Below, piece after piece: positions 58,447 through 64,000 of a DNA stretch of 64,000 nucleotides (its first letter is position 1; each line of letters opens with the position of its first letter). Where the stretch lies: assembly GCF_019511445.1 (NCBI RefSeq), contig NZ_JAEUAN010000006.1, positions 124,001 to 188,000 of the forward strand, in the 5' to 3' direction. The DNA comes from Aliirhizobium wenxiniae (GTDB lineage Bacteria > Pseudomonadota > Alphaproteobacteria > Rhizobiales > Rhizobiaceae). The notes under the pieces are model-generated. The model did not search any database. It had not been told where the DNA came from and saw only the letters and a program-made list of their open reading frames with translations. Position numbers and translations under genes: made by a program.

Positions 58447-60003
58447 TTACTCCGCCGCTTCGATGAGGGGTGAGGGAGCGAAATCTTCCGGGAAATGCGT
58501 CATTGCGCTCATCACCGGATAGGGCGTGAAGCCGCCAAGTGCGCAGAGCGAGCCATACCTCATCGTGTTGCAGAGATCGGCAAGCAACGCCTTGTTCTTT
58601 TCCGGTTCAATGCCCCGGGCGATCCTGTCGACCGTTTCGACGCCACGGGTCGAGCCGATGCGGCATGGCGTACACTTGCCGCAGCTTTCGAGTGCGCAGA
58701 ATTCCATCGCGAAACGCGCCTGTTTCAAAAGGTCGGCAGTGTCGTCGAAAACGGTAATGCCGGCATGGCCGATCAAACCGTCTTTGGCGGCAAAGGCCTC
58801 ATAGTCGAATGGCGTGTCGAACAGCGCGCGTGGAAAATAGGCACCAAGTGGACCGCCGACCTGTACGGCCTTGACCGGTCGCCCGGTCACAGTGCCGCCG
58901 CCGATCTGATCGACGATCTCGCCGAGCGACAGGCCGAAGGCGGTTTCGAACAGGCCGCCATATTTGACATTGCCGGCAATCTGGATCGGGATCGTGCCAC
59001 GCGAGCGGCCCATTCCGAAGTCTTTGTAGAATGAAGCGCCCCTGTCCATGATGACAGGGATGGAGGCAAGCGAGATGACATTGTTGACGACGGTCGGGCG
59101 ACCGAGGAACCCCTGCAGAGCCGGCAAAGGCGGTTTGGCGCGAACAACGCCACGTTTGCCTTCGAGCGAGTTGAGCAGCGAGGTTTCCTCGCCGCAGACA
59201 TAAGCACCTGCACCAGACCGCACCTCCATGTCGAAGGCATGGGCCGAACCGAGCACGGATGGCCCAAGGATGCCAGCCTCGCGGGCAATCCCGATTGCTT
59301 CACGCATCGTGGCAATCGCATGCGGATATTCGGATCGGGTATAGATGTATCCCTTGGTCGCGCCTGTCGCTATGCCTGCGATCGCCATCCCCTCGATCAG
59401 CACGAAGGGATCGCCCTCCATGATCATCCGGTCGGCGAACGTGGCGCTGTCGCCCTCATCCGCATTGCAGACGATGTATTTCTGGTCTGCCGTCGCCTCC
59501 ATCACCGTCTTCCACTTGATGCCCGTGGGGAAGCCGGCGCCGCCGCGCCCTCGTAGTCCGCTATCCGTGACCTGCGCAACGATCTCCGCCGATGGCATCG
59601 CTATGGCCTTTTCCAGCCCTTTCAGCCCCTGATAATGGCGATAGTCATCGAGAGAGAGCGGATCGGTGACGCCGCAGCGGGAGAAGGTGAGGCGGGTCTG
59701 CTGACGAAGGAAGGGAATTTCCTTCGTCAGCCCAAGACAGAGCGGGTGAGCCATGCCTGACAAGAAATCTGAATCGAACAGGCTTGGCACATCCTTGGGC
59801 GTTACCGGCCCATAGGCCACTCGACCATGATCCGTGCGGACCTCCACCAGCGGTTCGAGCCAGAACATGCCGCGGGAACCATTGCGCACGATCCTGGCAT
59901 CCAGGCCACGGGCGGCGATTTCGACGGCGATCGCCGTCGCAACCTTCTCGGCCCCCAGCGCCAGGGACGCGGCGTCGCGCGGAACGAAAATCGTCACCGT
60001 CAT
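58447..60003 (-). CDS. fdsB: Formate dehydrogenase beta subunit (FMN, NADH site)
   Basis: ATG 60003 (MTVTIFVPRDAAS) follows GGGAGG; the frame up to 60096 lies inside fdsG. The 518 residues have an N-terminal thioredoxin-like part and a NuoF-like body: SGLRGRGGAGFPTGIKWK (FMN/NADH), CNADEGDSATFADR, GAYVCGEETSLLNSLEG, and ESCGKCTPCRIGSTRG plus a later Cys (4Fe-4S). It passes electrons from FdsA to NAD+. It overlaps fdsG by four bases. Confidence 0.96.
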   Translation of the reverse strand: MTVTIFVPRDAASLALGAEKVATAIAVEIAARGLDARIVRNGSRGMFWLEPLVEVRTDHGRVAYGPVTPKDVPSLFDSDFLSGMAHPLCLGLTKEIPFLRQQTRLTFSRCGVTDPLSLDDYRHYQGLKGLEKAIAMPSAEIVAQVTDSGLRGRGGAGFPTGIKWKTVMEATADQKYIVCNADEGDSATFADRMIMEGDPFVLIEGMAIAGIATGATKGYIYTRSEYPHAIATMREAIGIAREAGILGPSVLGSAHAFDMEVRSGAGAYVCGEETSLLNSLEGKRGVVRAKPPLPALQGFLGRPTVVNNVISLASIPVIMDRGASFYKDFGMGRSRGTIPIQIAGNVKYGGLFETAFGLSLGEIVDQIGGGTVTGRPVKAVQVGGPLGAYFPRALFDTPFDYEAFAAKDGLIGHAGITVFDDTADLLKQARFAMEFCALESCGKCTPCRIGSTRGVETVDRIARGIEPEKNKALLADLCNTMRYGSLCALGGFTPYPVMSAMTHFPEDFAPSPLIEAAE

Positions 60004-60479
60004 CGATTTAACCTCCCAACAATGTCTGAAAGACAGTGTTCGTCGACCCGGCCATAGACCTCGCCATCCAGCATGGCGGCGGGCGCACAGGCGCAAAGGC
60101 CAAGACAGTAGACAGGCTCCAGTGTCACTGCGTCGTCTGGTGTCGTCTGGTGGAAATCAACTCCGAGCAATCGGCGAGCTCGGTCGGCGAGATCATCACT
60201 GCCCATCGACTGGCATGCTTCGGCGCGACAGATTTTCAGAACATGTCTGCCGCCCGGGTGATCACGAAAATCGGGGTAGAAAGTGATAACGCCATGAACT
60301 TCCGCGCGGGAAAGGTTGAGCTCATCGGCGATTACTTGCTTGGCAATATCCGGGACATAACCGAACTCTGCTTGAAGCGCGTGCAGGATGGGCAGCATAG
60401 GCCCTTCGATATGCTTTCGGTCATGGACGATATCGCGAGACCGCTGGGTCATCTCTTCAGCGGTGATCCGTATTGTCAT
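60000..60479 (-). CDS. fdsG: Formate dehydrogenase gamma subunit (NuoE-like)
   Basis: ATG 60479 (MTIRITAEEMTQRS) has GGAGGCC ahead; longer starts are unlikely. The 159 residues have a helical N-terminus (GPMLPILHALQAEFGYVPDIAKQVI) and a thioredoxin-like [2Fe-2S] domain with Cys in CRAEACQSMG and CLGLCACAPAAML (C-x4-C...C-x3-C). First gene of the fds operon; no LysR-type FdsR is found upstream in this window. Confidence 0.94.
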   Translation of the reverse strand: MTIRITAEEMTQRSRDIVHDRKHIEGPMLPILHALQAEFGYVPDIAKQVIADELNLSRAEVHGVITFYPDFRDHPGGRHVLKICRAEACQSMGSDDLADRARRLLGVDFHQTTPDDAVTLEPVYCLGLCACAPAAMLDGEVYGRVDEHCLSDIVGRLNR

Positions 60480-61059
60480 TGTCTGGCCTCCCGACAGATG
60501 TCGCAGAACCACCCTCCTCGGCCGTTCCGGGCATCGAATTCGCCCCAGGATGAGAAGATGATCTGAAGCGGTGTGAGAAAATGTCGCAATGCAAGGGTTG
60601 GCCGTCAATAAACGAGATCGGTTACGCGATAGCGAAAACCTATTGAAGCGCCCTTGCTGGGGCAGTGCTTGTGGATGAGAGTTTGGCCTTCTAATGAAAT
60701 GAAGTGCAACTTATGGGTTGCATTTTGCGGACTAATGATTTCGCCGGAAATCGCTATCTCCAGCATTATTGAGCAATAAAATTACGCCAACACGCTTAAG
60801 GCGAGGGGATATTAGTCTGTGACGTTCCTCGATTGTATGGAAGATGTCGTCAGGTGTCGCGGCCGGCCGTATGCATGGCTGAAAAGTAGAGGCTGTTTTT
60901 TGTCAAGATTGCAATTTTCTCATGCAACTATGGCGTTTTCTTGAGGCTGCGCAACTATCTGTTTTGAACGGATTGCGATGAGAAATGCCTTGCAGTTCAT
61001 GACTTTCTGTCATTCATTCCTGCAACTGATCCGGAATAAACTGGGAAAGGATAACGATC
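60480..61059. other. Gap of about 580 bases between divergent fds and opp operons
   Basis: No gene is supported. The stretch is AT-rich toward the right and should hold the promoters of both operons; no clear box was assigned. GGGAAAGGA stands before the oppA start. Confidence 0.5.
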
Positions 61060-62658
61060 ATGTCTTCTCGTCTACTCAAGCTTTCTGCTGCTGCGCTTTT
61101 GGGCTCGGTGCTCTTTGCATCCGCGCCCGCTTTTGCAGAAGCAGTCCTCCATCGTGGCAATGCCGGCGAGCCGCAGACGCTCGACCAGGCGCAAACTTCG
61201 ATTAATATCGAAGCCTTCATCCTCAAGGATCTCTACGAAGGCCTGACGATTTACGATGCCGCCGGCAAGATTATCCCGGGCGCTGCCGAAAGCTGGACGC
61301 TGTCCGATGATGGTGTAACCTACACGTTTAAGCTGCGCGAAAATGCAAAATGGTCAGACGGCACGCCCGTTACTGCGCAGGACTTCGAGTTTTCCTTCAA
61401 GCGCGTAGAAGATCCGAAGACCGCAGCGAAATACGCCAATATTCTCTATCCGATCAAGAATGCCGAAGCGATCAACAACGGCAAGGCCGAGATCGCAACC
61501 CTCGGCGTCAAGGCCGTGGACGACAAGACGCTGGAAGTCACGCTTGAGCGCCCGACCCCCTTCTTCCTTGAATTGCTCGCCCACCAGACCGCGCTGCCGG
61601 TTTCCAAGGCAAGTGTCGAAAAGAACGGCGCCGATTTCGTCAAGCCGGGTACGATGGTTTCCAACGGCGCCTTCAAGCTCGTCAGCCACGTGCCGAACGA
61701 CAGCCTTGTCGTCGAAAAGAACGAGCATCACTGGGATGCCGCCAATACGAAGCTGGACAAGGTGATCTTCTACCCGATCGACGACCAGGCAGCTTCCGTT
61801 CGCCGTTTCGAAGCCAAGGAAATGGACCTTGTCTTCAATTTCTCGGCCGACCAGATCGAGCGCCTGCGCGGCAGCTACAAGGATCAGGTCCACGTTTCAC
61901 CGACACTCGCCACTTACTATTATGTCTTCGACGGCAGCCAGGCACCCTATGACGACGTCCGCGTGCGTAACGCACTGTCCATGGCTGTCGACCGCGATTT
62001 CCTTGCCAAGGAAATCTACAGCGGCTCGCAGATCCCGGCCTATTCGCTCGTTCCCCCGGGCATGGCCACCTATGGCGAACCGTCCAAGGCTAGCTTCGCG
62101 GAAATGTCGCAGCTCGATCGTGAGGACAAAGCGCTCGAACTGATGAAGGAAGCCGGTTACGGTGAAGGCGGCAAGCCGCTCGAAATCGAGATCCGCTACA
62201 ACACCAATCCGAACCACGAGCGTGTTGCAACCGCCGTTGCCGACATGTGGAAGAACACGTTCAACGCCAAAGTGACGATGACCAATCTCGACGTCTCGTC
62301 GCACTACGCCTATCTGCAGGAAGGCGGCAAGTTCAATGTTGCCCGCGCCGGCTGGGTTGCCGACTATGCGGATGCCGAAAACTTCCTGGCGCTCAATCTG
62401 TCGACCAACAAGACGTTCAACTACGGTAAGTACAACAATCCCGAGTTCGACGCCCTGATGAAGAAGTCCTACGAGGAAGAAAACCCGGAAGCCCGCTCCA
62501 AGCTGCTGCACGAAGCCGAAGCGCTTCTGTCGCGTGACCAGCCGGTTGCACCGCTGCTCACCCAGGCTGATCTGTGGCTCGTTTCCAACCGGGTTTCCGG
62601 CTGGGAAGACAATGCCGCCAACGAGCACCTGAGCCGCTTCCTCAGCGTTTCCGAATAA
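61060..62658 (+). CDS. oppA: Oligopeptide ABC transporter, periplasmic binding protein
   Basis: The 532-residue protein starts with a signal peptide (cleavage about AFAEAVLH, residue 26) and shows the SBP_bac_5 fold: NAGEPQTLDQAQTSINIEAFILKDLYEGL reduced, KLRENAKWSDGTPVTAQDFEFSFKR, PTPFFLELLAHQTALPV, GTMVSNGAFKLVSHVPNDSLVV and YVFDGSQAPYDDVRVRNALSMAVDR. This is closest to OppA/MppA. It delivers peptides to the permease encoded downstream. Gene order oppA-oppB-oppC supports this. Confidence 0.92.
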   Translation: MSSRLLKLSAAALLGSVLFASAPAFAEAVLHRGNAGEPQTLDQAQTSINIEAFILKDLYEGLTIYDAAGKIIPGAAESWTLSDDGVTYTFKLRENAKWSDGTPVTAQDFEFSFKRVEDPKTAAKYANILYPIKNAEAINNGKAEIATLGVKAVDDKTLEVTLERPTPFFLELLAHQTALPVSKASVEKNGADFVKPGTMVSNGAFKLVSHVPNDSLVVEKNEHHWDAANTKLDKVIFYPIDDQAASVRRFEAKEMDLVFNFSADQIERLRGSYKDQVHVSPTLATYYYVFDGSQAPYDDVRVRNALSMAVDRDFLAKEIYSGSQIPAYSLVPPGMATYGEPSKASFAEMSQLDREDKALELMKEAGYGEGGKPLEIEIRYNTNPNHERVATAVADMWKNTFNAKVTMTNLDVSSHYAYLQEGGKFNVARAGWVADYADAENFLALNLSTNKTFNYGKYNNPEFDALMKKSYEEENPEARSKLLHEAEALLSRDQPVAPLLTQADLWLVSNRVSGWEDNAANEHLSRFLSVSE

Positions 62659-62675
62659 TCATCCGACCATCCGAG

Positions 62676-62706
62676 ACGGCGCCTGCTTTACCGCGGGCGC
62701 CGTTTT
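62676..62706 (+). terminator. Intercistronic hairpin between oppA and oppB
   Basis: ACGGCGCC (62676-62683) / GGCGCCGT (62696-62703) perfect stem followed by TTTT. It lies 15 bases before oppB and probably gives partial termination or protects the oppA mRNA, so that binding protein is made in excess. Confidence 0.65.
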
Positions 62707-62721
62707 GCAGGAGACACCCGC

Positions 62722-63645
62722 ATGCTGGCTTTTGTCCTGCGCCGCCTTGCGAGCGCCGTACCGACGCTGTTTATCGTCGTCACCATTTCCTTCTTCCTGA
62801 TGCGTTTTGCGCCAGGTGGCCCTTTCAACCTGGAACGTCCGCTTCCGCCTGCAACGATGGAAAACATCATGCGGACCTACCAGCTGGACCAGCCCCTGTG
62901 GCGGCAATATGTGACTTACATCACCAATGCCGTTCAGGGCGATTTCGGCCCGAGCTATATTTACAAGGATAACAGTGTCGCCGAACTGATCGGCAAGGGC
63001 CTTCCCTATTCGATGGAACTTGGCCTCTATGCGCTGCTTTTGGCGCTGATCGGCGGCGTCACGCTCGGCACGATCGCGGCACTTCGCCAGAATAGCCTGC
63101 TCGATTTCTCCATCATGTCGCTCGCGACCGTCGGCACCACCATTCCGAACTTCGTCGTCGGCCCGGTCCTGACGCTGATCTTTGCGATCGTCCTGTCGAT
63201 GTTGCCTGCCGGTGGCTGGGGTGACGGCTCGCTCCGTTTTCTCCTTCTGCCGATGATCGCACTGGCGCTGCCGCAGCTTGCCGTCTTTGCCCGTCTGACG
63301 CGTGGTTCGATGATCGAGGCGCTGCATGCCGACCATATCCGCACGGCTCGGGCCTATGGCCTGCCGCCACGGATCGTCGTCATCACCCATGCCATGCGAG
63401 GCGCGCTTCTGCCGGTCGTGTCCTATCTTGCTCCCTGCGCGGCAGCGTTGATGACCGGCTCGGCGGTGGTCGAAACGATCTTCACCATTCCCGGCATCGG
63501 CCGCTATTTCGTGCTCGGGGCGCTCAACCGCGATTATACGCTGGTCATGGGCACAGTCGTGCTGATCGCCATCTTCGTCATCGTTTTCAATCTCGTGGTC
63601 GATCTCATTTACGGCCTGCTCGATCCGAGGGTTCGCCATGACTGA
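62722..63645 (+). CDS. oppB: Oligopeptide ABC transporter, permease OppB
   Basis: The 307-residue permease has six membrane segments, a standard start (MLAFVLRRLASAVPTLFIVV) and the EAA loop ARLTRGSMIEALHADHIRTARAYGLPPRIVVITHAMRGALLP in reduced form around residues 190-230. FAPGGPFNLERPLPPATMENI is typical of OppB. It pairs with OppC in the inner membrane. GGAGAC precedes ATG; the stop overlaps oppC by 8 bases. Confidence 0.95.
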   Translation: MLAFVLRRLASAVPTLFIVVTISFFLMRFAPGGPFNLERPLPPATMENIMRTYQLDQPLWRQYVTYITNAVQGDFGPSYIYKDNSVAELIGKGLPYSMELGLYALLLALIGGVTLGTIAALRQNSLLDFSIMSLATVGTTIPNFVVGPVLTLIFAIVLSMLPAGGWGDGSLRFLLLPMIALALPQLAVFARLTRGSMIEALHADHIRTARAYGLPPRIVVITHAMRGALLPVVSYLAPCAAALMTGSAVVETIFTIPGIGRYFVLGALNRDYTLVMGTVVLIAIFVIVFNLVVDLIYGLLDPRVRHD

Positions 63646-64000
63646 TATCGTTACCAACCCTGCGCCCACACAGCCGGAAAACCCGGATACCAAAAGCCGC
63701 AGCCTGTTTCAGCTGGCCGCCCTTCGCTTCCGTCGCAACAAGGCTGCGATGGCCGGCTGCGTGATGATGGTGCTGATCGCGCTGTTTTCCTATATCGGCC
63801 CTTTCTTCGTGCCGCACAGCTATGACCAGGTCTATTCGTCCTATGTGTCTGTCGGCCCAAGCCTTGAGCCGCGTCCTGACGAGGCATCGCTCGAAGATGC
63901 AATGCGCGGCGTCGCTACCCGTGCTCGCGTCAATCTCGACGAGTTCAATGTCGAAGGGCAGGCTTTCACCGCGACACTGAGCGCCGAAAGCCCGATCGAC
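63638..64000 (+). CDS. oppC: Oligopeptide ABC transporter, permease OppC (cut by window end)
   Basis: ATG 63638 overlaps the oppB stop. The visible 121 residues have a polar start with SRSLFQLAALRFRRNKAAM, one membrane helix (AGCVMMVLIALFSYIGPFF) and the following periplasmic loop, as in the OppC_N domain. The rest lies beyond the window. Confidence 0.9.
   Translation, partial: MTDIVTNPAPTQPENPDTKSRSLFQLAALRFRRNKAAMAGCVMMVLIALFSYIGPFFVPHSYDQVYSSYVSVGPSLEPRPDEASLEDAMRGVATRARVNLDEFNVEGQAFTATLSAESPID

Overview
The window looks like a chromosome segment of an alphaproteobacterium of the Rhizobiaceae (Rhizobium/Agrobacterium-like). Evidence is the high-GC coding, the block rplU-rpmA-(two GNATs)-obgE-proB-proA-nadD-rsfS-rlmH-envC-ctpA-yibQ-rppH in the order usual for rhizobia, and the NAD-linked molybdenum formate dehydrogenase fdsGBAD. 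No CRISPR array, rRNA or replication origin was seen. Genus level cannot be fixed from sequence reading alone.

Left part (1-12,160): accessory metabolism. A truncated HAD phosphatase is followed by three small envelope proteins (two glycine-zipper proteins and an EF-hand protein). A divergent TetR / MFS-DUF1349-acetyltransferase cluster has a perfect palindromic operator between the two directions. An IclR-controlled tripartite tricarboxylate transporter operon follows (tctB-tctA-RraA-like aldolase-tctC). Next comes a scar in which a piece of dnaE2 is joined to a truncated, frameshifted IS3-family element, then two small coupled genes.

Middle part (12,161-41,607): a genomic island of about 29.4 kb inserted at the 3' end of tRNA-Ser(CGA), bounded by a 17-bp direct repeat and carrying a large tyrosine recombinase at its right end. 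The island reads as a series of defence or stress modules: hipBA; a decayed stretch; a reverse transcriptase with a structured noncoding leader and small membrane proteins; a SIR2-APAZ / short Argonaute pair (SPARSA type); a nucleotidyltransferase-like protein with a methyltransferase-like protein; a type I restriction-modification operon with three extra genes between hsdS and hsdR; and a five-gene cassette ending in a split FtsH-like pair (AAA+ core in one protein, lid plus M41 zinc protease in the next). A short palindrome, close to CGGAAATNATTTCCG, recurs at five of the module junctions.

Right part (41,608-64,000): core genome. It holds tRNA-Ser, ribosomal proteins L21/L27, two tandem GNAT acetyltransferases, Obg GTPase, proline synthesis, NAD synthesis, ribosome silencing and 23S methylation, a cell-wall hydrolase activator with a C-terminal processing protease, RNA pyrophosphohydrolase, bacterioferritin with its ferredoxin on the minus strand, formate dehydrogenase on the minus strand, and the start of an oligopeptide ABC transporter operon that runs off the end.

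The most promising uncharacterised systems are the 32.9-38.6 kb cassette with the split AAA/M41 protease, the reverse transcriptase module at 15.2-17.3 kb, and the nucleotidyltransferase/methyltransferase-like pair at 21.0-23.8 kb.
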